This document shows positions 37,846 to 48,781 of a stretch of DNA of 64,000 nucleotides, in pieces; position 1 is the stretch's first letter; each line of letters begins with the position of its first letter. The stretch lies in the NCBI RefSeq assembly GCF_964355755.1, contig NC_092672.1, forward strand, positions 37,134,501 to 37,198,500, read 5' to 3'. This DNA comes from Antedon mediterranea. Its lineage: Eukaryota; Echinodermata; Crinoidea; Comatulida; Antedonidae. The translations under genes were made by a program, and so were the position numbers. The notes under the pieces are model-generated. The model saw nothing but the letters and a program-made list of their open reading frames with translations. It did no database searches and had not been told where the DNA came from.

Positions 37846-38022
37846 ATAAATCATACTTTAAATTATATAAACAGTGCTCATATTCGGAACATGATCTCAT
37901 AATCGCGTCGAGCATATACAACTAAAAAATACGGAACTTTCGCCAATGAGCTATGCTCGACGCGATTATGAGATCATGTTCCGAATATGAGCACTGTTTC
38001 TATAATTTACAGTATGATTTAT
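37846..38022. mobile_element. 177-bp hairpin element with long arms
   Basis: Arms of about 70 bases are nearly perfect inverted copies (left starts ATAAATCATACTTTAAATTA, right ends TAATTTACAGTATGATTTAT) and include AGTGCTCATATTCGGAACAT and CTCATAATCGCGTCGAGCAT. The spacer is about 40 bases. It has no ORF and fits a MITE or foldback element. Confidence 0.8.
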
Positions 38023-38245
38023 CAACCTGAATATATATATATATATATAAACAAATCAGGCAAAGAACATTAATTCTAAATATATAAATCCAAAGGCAAA
38101 TTACTGAAAAAAATTACAATGCTGTGGGTATCAGTGGCTGGATCTCAATGGAGATACAAAAATAAAAAGCGAAAAGCTAAATCAAAACGATAAAGTAAAC
38201 AGCCAGAAAAGTTAGCAGAGCTGATATATATATATATATATTCTG
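38023..38245. other. Segment between two TA microsatellites
   Basis: The sequence CAACCTGAATATATAT starts here and also appears at 53901, in each case leading into a TA tract. A second TA tract lies at 38223-38241. The 170 bases between them have no ORF. A small retroelement that targets TA tracts is possible but not shown. Confidence 0.35.
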
Positions 38246-38449
38246 AAATAATTTAAATTAAATAACTTATATTTTACTATTATCGGAATGTCATGAATAT
38301 TTGTGAGGCAGTATAATTCTTTACATGAAGTGGATATTACATTCAAATAAAATGTCGGCCCAAATAATAATACGGACCACCTACAACTTAAATGAACACC
38401 AGAACAGATAGCTTTCTTCTATATTGCACTAACAGATCGGTGGTTTAAC

Positions 38450-38497
38450 CAGGGAAGAGTTAAATTACAATAATTAAATTCATTTAACTGTTCCCTG
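38450..38497. mobile_element. Ultra-short MITE (48 bp)
   Basis: CAGGGAAGAGTTAAAT at the left and ATTTAACTGTTCCCTG at the right form imperfect inverted ends. The direct repeat GTTTAAC abuts both sides (38443-38449 and 38498-38504). CAGGG-type ends resemble hAT elements. A relative of 45 bp is at 60563-60607. Confidence 0.6.
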
Positions 38498-38784
38498 GTT
38501 TAACGGAATGTAAATCACCCGGTTCCATATGTACTGGTATTACGTATTCATTTTTACGTGGATACAATTTTAACTCATAAATAATTATAATATAATTATA
38601 AATAAATACGTCATCTGTGCAAACTTGAATAACGTATCATCCTTCGAATTTTACATATAATTTTAAAAACTTAACTATGGCAATTCCATTACGAATTGAC
38701 AATAACGACATGTTATGTTAGGACATATAATATAATATAATTCCAGAAATATTACTAATAAATAATAAATGATACTAAAAACGT

Positions 38785-38960
38785 TATACAAATAATTACT
38801 GTTTATGAGTGCAATGGTACAAATAATTAATGTTTATGAGTGCAATGGTACAAATAATTCGTGAAACGGTGAAAAATGAAATGCTATTATTTCAACAAGG
38901 CGCGAAGCCGAGTTAAAATATGACATTTCTTCTTTCCTCCGAATGAAATTATTTGTACAA
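38785..38960. repeat. Inverted and direct repeat with GGTACAAATAATT
   Basis: GTGCAATGGTACAAATAATT occurs twice in tandem (about 38811 and 38847) and an inverted AAATTATTTGTACAATT lies near 38945. A related segment is at about 43310-43375 in an intron of copy 2, again with both orientations, so this is a dispersed foldback repeat. Confidence 0.5.
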
Positions 38961-39522
38961 TTGAACTAATTTAATGAAACATTCATTATTTGTTTTATAA
39001 CATACATACTGTGAAATATGTCAACAACCTAGGCAGCTCTAGATCAGTTAGCCTAGGTTAGCGATACAAATAAAATAACATTATATTTTAATAGAGTAAG
39101 TAAAATCACCTTAGTAAAAGGCACCTCTTTATGAAGCGTAGAATACAGTAAATTTTAGTGAGTTTAGTAATGGAGTTTATATACATTGCGCTACGCTGTA
39201 AACCTTTTTACCTTAAATATTAATTTAAATTTAATCTTAAACTTACATTTGAAGTCTGTACTATCGTAATGAAAAAATTTAAAGCATTACATTACATCAG
39301 CACACATCATTTACGGTAATAAATAATGAAGATATAAACTGGTACGGGTATTCCAATAACATGTTAAAAATGTGTCGCCGGCATCATATACCTTAACCTA
39401 ACAATAAACCAATCCTGCCATGATACACTTATAAAATGTGAAATTATGAGATTTGCGTTAGCTGTCTATTAGATTAGCACCTAGAATTGACTGTTTACAC
39501 TTGCCATACTATATAAATAACA
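38961..39522. other. 3' flank of gene copy 2
   Basis: Apart from TAGGCCTA-like words I see no feature before 39360. From about 39369 to 39470 the sequence (GTGTCGCCGGCATCATA, CCTTAACCTAAC, TTATAAAATGTGAAAT) matches the 3' flank of gene copy 3 at 57003-57090, so the duplicated block extends beyond the genes. Confidence 0.6.
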
Positions 39523-42500
39523 TTACGGGCACCTGATTAAATAGTAGGTAACTTTTGATCTTCTTCCTGGAGTATCAAGATGTACATAGCTTGTGTCATC
39601 AACGATTGCGTTTCCATGTTGTATATATCCCATAAATATATACGTTGAGCCTTTAACAAAAACATACACAATACGTTAAGAACGTTGATAAAACGGATTA
39701 CTCATACATTTTTTGAAAATGTTAATTTTATCTAACATCAATTCAAGTTCAATAACATTTATTCAATAATAATAATAATAATAATGATGATGGTATTAGG
39801 ATAAAGATTAGAAGTGGGTACTTGTCTCATCTTGACCCTTATTACAATACAAAATGAAATAAAATAAAACAAAAGTAAAAATGAATTAAATGCAAATACA
39901 ATTATGTAATATATAGTAAATTAATCAAGGTAAAGAGACAAATAAAATATTTTTCTTTAAAATATGTTACATAACAAAACAGATTTTTTTTAAATTTAAT
40001 TTTCAAGTCTATTCCACAAATGCGGACCTGTTACAGTGATAAATATTTGACTTTTAGAAACATAAACATGTATAGGTTAAGGTTATCTCAAAGGTAAATT
40101 AACGTCATTCTCACCTTCAACTACATCGTGGCAGTCTTGTCCTGATGATACTATCATCCTTATGCTTACAATTTCATGAGAATCGTTTGCTGTGTTTGAA
40201 GAATTGCCTGCTGTGTTATTAGAATTGTCTGATGTGTTAGTAGAATTGCCTGCTGTGTTATTAGAATTGTCTGATGTGTTAGTAGAATTGTCTGATGTGT
40301 TAGTAGAATTGTCTGATGTGTTAGTAGAATTGTCTGCTGTGTTATTAGAATTGTCTGATGTGTTATTAGAATTGTCTGATGTGTTAGTAGAATTGTCTGA
40401 TGTGTTAGTAGAATTGTCTGATGTGTTAGTAGAATTGTCTGCTGTGTTAGTAGAATTGTCTGATGTGTTAGTAGAATTGCCTGTTGTGTTATTAGAATTG
40501 TCTGATGTTTGATTGACAAACTTTATGTTAAGTGAATCACGACCTTTGTATACATCGCCGACTACAACTTCCAAACGATTAACTAAATGTTCTGAGTATA
40601 TTTCATTATGAATTGATGAAACTTTCCCGGATAATACTGAAAGTAAAACAATAACAATTACATAAATGTTATATTTATTAAATTTATTGATTCCGATCAT
40701 GTAAATAAATAAGATTCGTATAAAGATAACAATAGTATAGGGCTAACGGTAAAGCTTTGACACAAGCGTGCACGTTTTAAAATATCTTGTACGCTCGCGT
40801 AAATCTCTGTCAATGTAGTTGATTGGGACTTATGAATGACTAAAAATAAATCTAAATAAAATAAAAAAATAACTTACTAAATGTACTGCTGCATGTTGCG
40901 TCCCGTGTGAGTGGAAAAGCACAATATGGTGGTATGTAAGTGCCTACAGTGAAATTGAACATAATAATATATTTTATATAATAGCCCTAGATTTTTGATT
41001 TAGAGGTAAAGATTGACACCGAGTGTTGAATATGACCAATGATTGGCTTTCTAATTAAAGTTGCTTTAAATATTTTTGAATAAATTAGCATTTTTCATTG
41101 TAGTTAATAGTATTAAGCTTTGCTTGTGTGTAGTATTATCAGATGTAGAAAATTGTGTATTGATAAAATATATTTGGAAAATGGAAAGGTTACCTGCAAA
41201 GTTATTATTAACATTATTGACAACTATGACTTTTCCCGTGTCTTCATCTGTATTGTTTTAATGCATTTAAGAGCATATTAAAATAAAGCAAATCAATAGG
41301 AAGATAGTTTTTGCGATAAATTGACCAAACATACCGTGATGTATACAATCTCGTTTACATTCGTGTTTTGTTGGGAATATGTTACCAGTATCCGTCATAT
41401 TACTGCAGGAACTGTTTCTAAATGGTAGACACTTGGCCCAGTCTGTATGATAGTACCATTCGAATCCACCACCATCACAATCAGGATCATCCACTATGTC
41501 ACTATGGCTGTCTGGTACTGGTTGGTAGCAGCGACCGTTACAAGTTGTACTGCAATTTTCCTTCGAAAAAAAATGGTTATCGTTGCCTCCACTACCTCTG
41601 TACCAAAATCGTTTACATGTCATAGTGTCATTGTCGTAGTACCTACATTAAAAAAATAATAAGAATGTTTACTTATCGGTTTATTTACTTCATATTATGA
41701 CTAATAAAAGAAACAGAAAGTAAGAAAATAATATTTTAAAAAATCAAAACATACCATCTTTGGTATATAAATGACCCATTTCCATGGTCTTTTGGTAGTG
41801 TGCATACTAAAACGTAAAACAAAACAAATATATATATATATATAAGAAGTCAGTATTATTATGTTTTTTTATAGATAAGATTAAACAATATTTGATATAT
41901 GATGATATAATGTATGATGATATATAATAATAATAATAACCTATTTCCAAACTCTGGTTGTAATAATGCGTGTAGAGTCAAACAATTTATATAAAATAAT
42001 AGGCCTACATATGGATTTTAATAATTTAAGATGCCTGCCGTTAAAAATCAATTTTTGTTGTGTAAAGCAATTATATAGATATAGTAAATACTAAATAACA
42101 CGTTGGTATTATGTTACACAACACCAAATGAGTTTTAATGTTTCATAATATGTATATTTATTTTGTACCCACGTAGTGTAGTTGCATGTTTAAAACCTAA
42201 ACACGTTTATAGCTACATGCTGTTTTTCTCCACTCGTTTAGCAGTCAACATGCCACTATTATGTTCAGTCAACATGTTTAGGTACCTGTTTAGCATTGCG
42301 TGCATATTAAATTACGGTGGCGGTAAAAAGCTCCACACATGAGCCACACATGGCAAATTAAACACGTTTAAAACCTAAACGTGTCCTTATATTGCTCCAA
42401 ATGTTTAACAATCAACACGTTACTGATGTATTGAGTTGGATACAGATGATTTTAGAATATATTTAGAACCCAAACATGTTCATATCTAAACACTAATTTT

Positions 42501-44291
42501 ATAGTGTACGTAAATCTAGAAGTAGATGAATTATATCATGACATTTTATTATGGATGTTAATTCCAAAGATGAATTGAAATTGATGTAAATATTGACATT
42601 GGTATTGTGATGTGCTGTTGATGGGTCGAAGATTTTTTTATTTTCGTTTCTATACTGTAGAAAGTAACAATTATGAAAGGTCTGTTTTCTAAATATTGTA
42701 ACAGGTTATCATATACATTGAATAAGATAATTATTATGTTCTTAATGATGTTATGATATCTTTCTTATTTCTAGTTTTTATTTTTTTTTTAGAATTTAAA
42801 AGTTTCATATTTTATGTGCCTTCGCAGTTCACGTTATCTGAATCTGATCGATGTTTGATTATTTTTCCAACGTTTCAACGGCAGAATGAATAATGTATGA
42901 ACATTGATGGGTTTTAAAGCCTGCTTTATACAGAATGGAAAGCCAAGTACATTAAGTAATCCAAACTGCCTACTTGCTGAAAAAACATTAATTATGCATT
43001 GTTTATAATTTCTGACTTAACAAGCTGGTGGAAAATAACGAATAACAGTCACTCTACGGTGTATTATGGTTACAATGTTTATATGGTTTATATGAATAGA
43101 TAGAACCTTAATGTGTTTGTCCCAATAATACACTAAAACGGTGCATAAGTTATGCCGAAAAAATAAGAGGGTTATAAATTTCTGTATTATATAAATAAAT
43201 TATAAATTCATGTAGGCCTACTGAGTGGTATGGAAATGGTGAACTATATTCATGATTTAAGAACATGATAATTAATGAACCCAAAACAGGATAGTTAGTT
43301 GAATATTATACAAATAATGTATATTAGTGCGATGGTACAAATAATTGCATGAGGAATTAAATTAATTGTACCATCACTGCTGAACAACATACGATCCTGC
43401 TATTGGATTCCACGCATATTTTTTTCGTACACGGAAAAAGTATTACATGATGGTTAAATAGTATGTACTATTGCACGCCTTGTGACCCACAATCCAATCA
43501 AATGACAGGAATGTATTTAGGTGTTATATAAACATGAATAATATTGGTTAATATTATAAAACGTTGATTTTTTTTTCTTACCATTGGTCGTATACATTTT
43601 AGTTGTTGCTATGTATAGAACAAACAAAATTAAAAAAAGGTTAGATTTGATAACCGTGTGGCTGGCACAGAGATTATTCTTTTTTCTTGCGATCACCGCA
43701 CCACTTTAATTTCTTATGGCTACGTGACATTGTACATTTCGCGCAACAGTGACCGAAGTGACTTTATTGACCAACTAGCTGGTACCCAATGGACGGCAGT
43801 TGCAATTAGTCTAAAAAACACATTTTTCGTACAAACTAGATAAAGGGGAATTAAAAAATGCCCCAGCTCAAACGGCGCTAGTATCGGACTTGTGGTTTAG
43901 GAGATAGAGGAACAAATTTTGGCTTAGTGCTATTATGTTATAGATGTATCGCTCTATTTTTTACTATGTAATAATATATCAGTCTACATAACATCCGAGA
44001 ATCTCCGATAATGATATTTTGGTGTATTAACACGTAGGCACGTAATTCTACTATTTAGTCGAGTTATCAAGTTATCTTCTACCGGATATATCTAAAGTAA
44101 TACCACATCCGATCTACAGCCTCCACGTTGGCATAATTATAGTGTATAGCTAAAATTTATGCCACTTTTTATAAATAGTAAATATAATGTATTCACTTAC
44201 CTATAGGTGTTGCAATTGTTCCTAATTTATATGCCATAGATAATATCCATAATGTTGGAAAAACGTAATTTATACAGTGATATGAAGACAT
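39523..44291 (-). CDS. Secreted two-Kunitz plus NTR-domain protein, copy 2
   Basis: Seven minus-strand exons join in frame to 397 residues: 44201-44291, 43582-43608, 41755-41806, 41335-41642, 40878-40943, 40115-40636 and 39523-39650 (stop TAA). Introns match copy 1 in position and phase; the small exon 3 of copy 1 has no counterpart. The N-terminus (MSSYHCINYVFPTLWILSMA) is a likely signal peptide. Kunitz 1 starts VCTLPKDHGNG and lacks both the second and fourth Cys (YRGSGGN where copy 1 has YSGCGGN). Kunitz 2 keeps six Cys. The NTR part has SGKVSSIHNEIYSEHLVNRL, VYKGRD, GQDC, GSTYIFMG and a final IRCP. Between VYKGRDSLN and VSIRMI it carries 15 seven-residue repeats rich in NST and NTS sequons. 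It is probably a secreted, heavily glycosylated protease-binding protein; this function is inferred from the domains. Confidence 0.85.
39745..40080 (-). mobile_element. LINE 3' end in the last intron of copy 2
   Basis: Starting from TCAATTCAAGTTCAATAACA and an AAT run (the reverse of an A-rich tail), the segment runs to about 40080. Its far end reads on the minus strand as SQIFITVTGPHLWNRLEN, the GP.LWN.L block of LINE C-termini. Gene copy 2 is not broken because it lies between exons 6 and 7. Confidence 0.6.
40194..40508 (-). repeat. Coding 21-bp minisatellite in the NTR exon
   Basis: Fifteen in-frame 21-bp units encode variants of T-S/A-D/G-N-S-T/N-N. NST and NTS triplets give up to two potential N-glycosylation sites per unit. 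The unit length is a multiple of three, so all frames on both strands stay open; only the minus-strand frame joins the flanking NTR sequence and splice sites. Confidence 0.9.
41807..44200. other. Introns of copy 2
   Basis: Apart from the small exon at 43582-43608, the sequence holds a TA microsatellite (about 41829-41844), repeated GTTTAAAACCTAAACACG-like motifs at about 42190 and 42365 that suggest a small repeat, and the foldback trace at 43310-43375. No other gene is supported. Confidence 0.4.
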
Positions 44292-44378
44292 GCTGTAGCT
44301 TGTTAAGGAACAGTACTACGACTCGCCGGTTGCTAGACTGCGTCACGCAAACAAAAAAGGGTTATTCATTCCGTATGC

Positions 44379-44388
44379 CTCTTATAAC
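44379..44388 (-). promoter_or_regulatory. Possible TATA box of gene copy 2
   Basis: On the minus strand GTTATAAGAG lies about 90 bp upstream of the ATG at 44291, with the ATF/CREB-like word TTACGTCA just upstream (plus-strand TGACGTAA, about 44390-44397). Position and motif fit a promoter but nothing else supports it. Confidence 0.35.
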
Positions 44389-44399
44389 GTGACGTAAGT

Positions 44400-47080
44400 A
44401 GTTTGTACTGTTGTAGTAATACCTTTTCTATTTGTATCCTCCCTCCAATCAATCAAGAGACGGTGCCTGATTAATGATATTATCAATGTTTTCTGATGAA
44501 AGCGAAAAAAAAAAAAAACATAATCATAGCAGAGTGTTTATCTTATTACAATAAAAAAATATTAGTGGTAAATAATAATAATAATAATAAATTAAAATAA
44601 ATAAATTGGTAATTATTAACAAAAAAAGTCCAACAAAAATAATTAACTTTATTATAATAATGTGTTGTGATTTCAAAGTAAAAATCTCAAATTTTAATTC
44701 CTAGAAATTTAAAATGAATGTTGGCTAATAGTATTCTCAATAACAGAATAAATTGAATAAAGGAAACAATACATGTAAAATAGTTAGGCGACAGACTAAG
44801 TCTTACAATCCAGTATAACACGCGTAGATATAAAACGCATATCTAAGGTGTAGGATGCAACTTCCCTCACTCTATGATATTCAAAATTTCCTATTACGTG
44901 AATAAAATGTCGAATTGCCGTATAAGGCCCTATTTATGTTTTAAATGATAATTAATAACGTCCGGATCCAGCCATAAACAATGGATAGCCCTACATTCTT
45001 ACATGGGCAAAGGTACGTGGTGACCTCTTTTGATCATCTCATAACGGTTCCAGCTGATACCTGGTAGTGCCACCTTTTTGCGCAATGTACAATGTACTTC
45101 GCACTGATAGTATCCGCTTGCGCAATGTACAATGTACTTCGCACTGATAGTATCCGCTTGCGCAATGTACTATGTACTTCGCACTGATAATATCCGCTTG
45201 CGCAACCGCAAGGTAAATTAAAGCTCGCCATACCATAGAGGAAAATCGTACAGTGATGTGTCGCCTGTTTCGAATGATTTTCTGTATAATACAATTTTAA
45301 AAGAAGCTGTCCATGGAAAAAACGTAACATTCAAATGTAAATTACGTTATCAAATATATATCAAACTATTTTGAAAAACAAAATTGATGTGCCCGAATAT
45401 GGTAGTATGATCCAAATATGAAAACATCACATAATAACCTTTGCTAGTAGACGGAGTTTTAAACTGTCATTAATTATGATTGGAAAACCATATTTTAAGA
45501 GTTTACAGGTAAGCCTATAATGGACTAACACAATATGAAAAAGCAATCTAACTATAAAAAGGCTTTGTGTATTATTTATATCATTCAACGAAAACTCTTT
45601 AACGTTCAACAGATAAAATGTATTTTTATTTTCCTTAAATCTACGAATACAAATGTAAAAATAAAATAAACAATTTAAGCGTTGATCTGACTTTTTCTGG
45701 GTAGGTCAGATTATGATAACATTAAAGCATTCCTGGTAGGATGACATCATCATTCATAATGTATGTAAATAGTTCCATGATAAATGTCAAAGGTCAGTTT
45801 CTTCGAATTTATTTTATTTTGCTGTTATGCGTAAAAGGCTAGGTTAATTAAATAAAATCCCGGATGTAATTAAATGAAATAATGAGATCTACATAATGAA
45901 GTCTTTCTAATATAGACATTATCAATGTAGATAGTTATACTAAAATCAGGTCAATTCTTATAAAATGCTGTGACTACAAATCTATTACAGTTTGCGATCC
46001 TAAAAAAACATTCAATAGAAATCAATTGATTTATTTATATATAACTGAAATATTAACTTTATGGTTATGTGATCATCATTAAAGTATGTTCGGAGCACGT
46101 TCACGATTCGATATTTTTTTATCTCCATCTATCACTAAGTGTTCAATATACATCTGTACATGGTCATCTTGTTTACGATAATATTAATGTAATATAATGC
46201 TTTATTATTGATGCAACTTTATACTTTATTAATCAGTAAATAATGGAACAATGACATAAACAGAGAGGACAACTTATGCTGTGTTAAATAGTGTAAAGTG
46301 TAATGTATATTGCTCTTGGTTAGCTGAATTGTTTGCTGGTTGATTCTGAATTTAAAAAAAATTAAAAAAAAAGTTTTAAATGATGTTGGGTGATCATCCT
46401 AACTTACGCTTGCAATTAGTCTTCATTTTCGTCTAAACATTTTAATAGGTTAATTATTCATCGAGTTTGAAATAATTAGACAGACTATATAGGTGCCTAT
46501 AGGATTCGTTAGTACAGTTGGTAACAAAATAAATTGTGTTTTTCGTTCAGAACAAAATACACGTTCTGTCAATTTTTCATTCACATGATTGACATTGCTA
46601 ATGCGTGAATAATACAAGTATAGCCGTTACGTCACGCCCAAGTTCACAAATCACGATTGACTGAAAATGTAACAGAACCGTCTATCAAAGTAAAGACTTA
46701 TTACTACAATAGTGTCATAAGTGGCTACTAATCTTATGTATACAGCTAATTCAGTACAGGATATACCAACGTAAAACACTAGCAAATCTCACTGTTGTTC
46801 CATTGCCCAAGTCATTGTCTTGTACAAACCAATTTGCATAATAATTCCACCTGTGAGCTCAACAAGTCAATCAACAAAGAGTCACTAATGTGGAACAATA
46901 CAATACAATGAGGTAAACCTGACTTCTCACAAAATAAATAAAACCGTAGATAATATAGAAATTATTAACAAATGCCTTTCTCTCTGTGTGGTAGTGTGTT
47001 TTGTAGTCATCGGTATTGTTTGTATTAATTATTATTGTATGTAAAGAGCATATTTAATTAAATGAATAGAAAACCCACTC
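44400..47080. other. Intergenic; a minisatellite and a MITE trace
   Basis: A 40-bp repeat (CGCAATGTACAATGTACTTC followed by GCACTGATAGTATCCGCTTG) occurs three times plus a part at 45080-45204. A diverged GTCTACAC-type MITE lies at about 45383-45460 (GATGTGCCCGAATATGGTAG, ending TAGTAGACGGAG). I see no host exon. Confidence 0.5.
45080..45204. repeat. 40-bp tandem repeat, 3 units
   Basis: Three units differ at only two or three positions and are followed by a partial CGCAA. ORFs crossing it in two frames are repeat-derived. Confidence 0.9.
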
Positions 47081-47084
47081 GTGT

Positions 47085-47412
47085 TTCCGGTATCGTCATA
47101 TTATATACGTCATAGGAACTGTTCTACATCCTATGTCCTTGTCTTTATGAGATTACGCCCATTCAAATCCGCCGCCAACACAATCATACAATTGGTGCTT
47201 ATACCACAAAACTATTACCGTTATCGCCAACACTATTGTTCCAAAACCATTGCGGCATTTCGTAGTAGCTCTAGCCGGCATAAAAGCATTTAAAACTAAT
47301 ATTTCCACTATTTTACTTTATATAAAATCCAAAAAATGTTAAGAGTACAACATTTTACCATCTGCTTGAATGCTCAATCTCCGTGACCTTTTGCCTGTTC
47401 GCATACACTGTC
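47085..47412 (-). pseudogene. Decayed Kunitz exons, fourth family member
   Basis: At 47355-47412 the minus strand matches the first Kunitz exon of copy 1 (TTTGTTTAGAC acceptor, TGTATGCGAAC, then AGCAGATGGTAAAA donor) but has an in-frame stop after about 13 codons. At about 47085-47215 the sequence aligns with the second Kunitz domain of copy 2 with several indels (TTCCGGTATCGTCATATTA, then ATTCAAATCCGCCGCCAACA). Intron sequence between them also matches copy 1 (CACTATTTTACTTTATATAA). Gene order shows it is a separate locus from copy 3. No NTR exons were found downstream. Confidence 0.8.
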
Positions 47413-47419
47413 TAAACAA

Positions 47420-48781
47420 AAACATTGGATTTTGAAAAATAAAATATTTTTGTTGGTATATAACTGAGTACGGTAAATGAAGGGGTGTTGTAAAATTGTC
47501 TTTAAATAAAATCAGTTTTAGGCATAGTTAAAATTAAAATTATAAAAATAGTTATGAATATCAATAGGGTTTTCTAAGGTAATGGTTTCGGTATATCCAC
47601 TTTACTTATTACGTATCTTATTGTAGTAATACATTCTGACATCTGTTCTGTTTACAAAAAAACCACAATGATGTCAATTCTTACGTTATACTTTATGGAT
47701 GACTATTCCATTCAATTTCTTTTATTTCGGAAATTCCATCCATATCAACAAACGTACAAAGAGAAAAAGAAAAATAAAATTCGCAAACTCTAAGCTTAAA
47801 TATGTAGGATACTTCTCCATCTACAATACATTCATGTTTTGCTTTGTGACGCTTCATGAGGGGTCCGAAAAGAAATATCGCGTTCGCGGGGATGCAGGTA
47901 CGACCCATTATTTGACTAACTTTTAGAAAACTGTATCGGCTGCCATTGATAACAAATAAATAAATGTTGATTTGATTTTCGTATATTTCTGAATTTGTGC
48001 ACTTTCTCTAGTTAGAGCAATTATATTATATATATATGGCTCTGCCTCTACTAACAAGAATGCGCCCTCTCTTGTTGGGAGTGAAAAATGCGGCGATAAA
48101 ATGTTATAGAGCCGCCATCGCTAACAGAAAAAAAAGAAAAGCTAATGCGCACACGCGTGTAAGCAAGGATTTTTCGTCTTAAGAACATAAATTGCTGCCC
48201 TCTAGAGTTTAATATTACGCGTGCGCAACGTAAAATTTACCCAAGACAACTTTCTGCTAAGACGGTTTGATAAATAATCCTAAGTTTTAGCTTAAATAAT
48301 GTGGTTGTGCACATTTGAGGGAAAATTGTTTGCACAAATGTGGTTGTTTTTGTATGTTTCACGGCTCAAGGTATCCTGCCCACACAGACCCTGTAGGCCT
48401 ACATGCGGATTTGGTTGGCGTGTTTGAACGGTTCCTACGTTAATTATGTTCGGTCTTAGGTTAACAAAGTTCAAAGGAAGAACGAACTAAAACTGAAAAC
48501 ACCTAGGCCTCAGTATATTAAAAATACAAAAGAGAGGTACGAGGATGCTTTTTTAAAATGAACCTATAAGAATCAATGTAAATTCACAGTCTACACATAC
48601 TATAGGTATAATATACATTGAATATGATGTTTTAGTTATTATTTTACAAATAAAATTGAAAAACTTAAGCCTACCGCGTCGCCTCGTACTGATCGACCAT
48701 TTTCTTTTTGATGTTGACAGTTTTAAAATAACGTCATAAACTTTGCACCGTCTATCGGACCGAACGTTACATCAATCAATT
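47420..48781. other. No recognised gene
   Basis: A minus-strand frame at 47693-47908 has 71 residues with no recognisable domain and could be an old exon or chance. A GC-richer stretch with many GCGC words lies at 48080-48240. Nothing else is supported. Confidence 0.35.

Noticed and set aside
40192-40512. Plus-strand and alternative-frame ORFs over the 21-bp repeat
   Set aside because: Only the minus-strand frame that joins NTR sequence and matching splice sites is meaningful; the others are shadows of the repeat.
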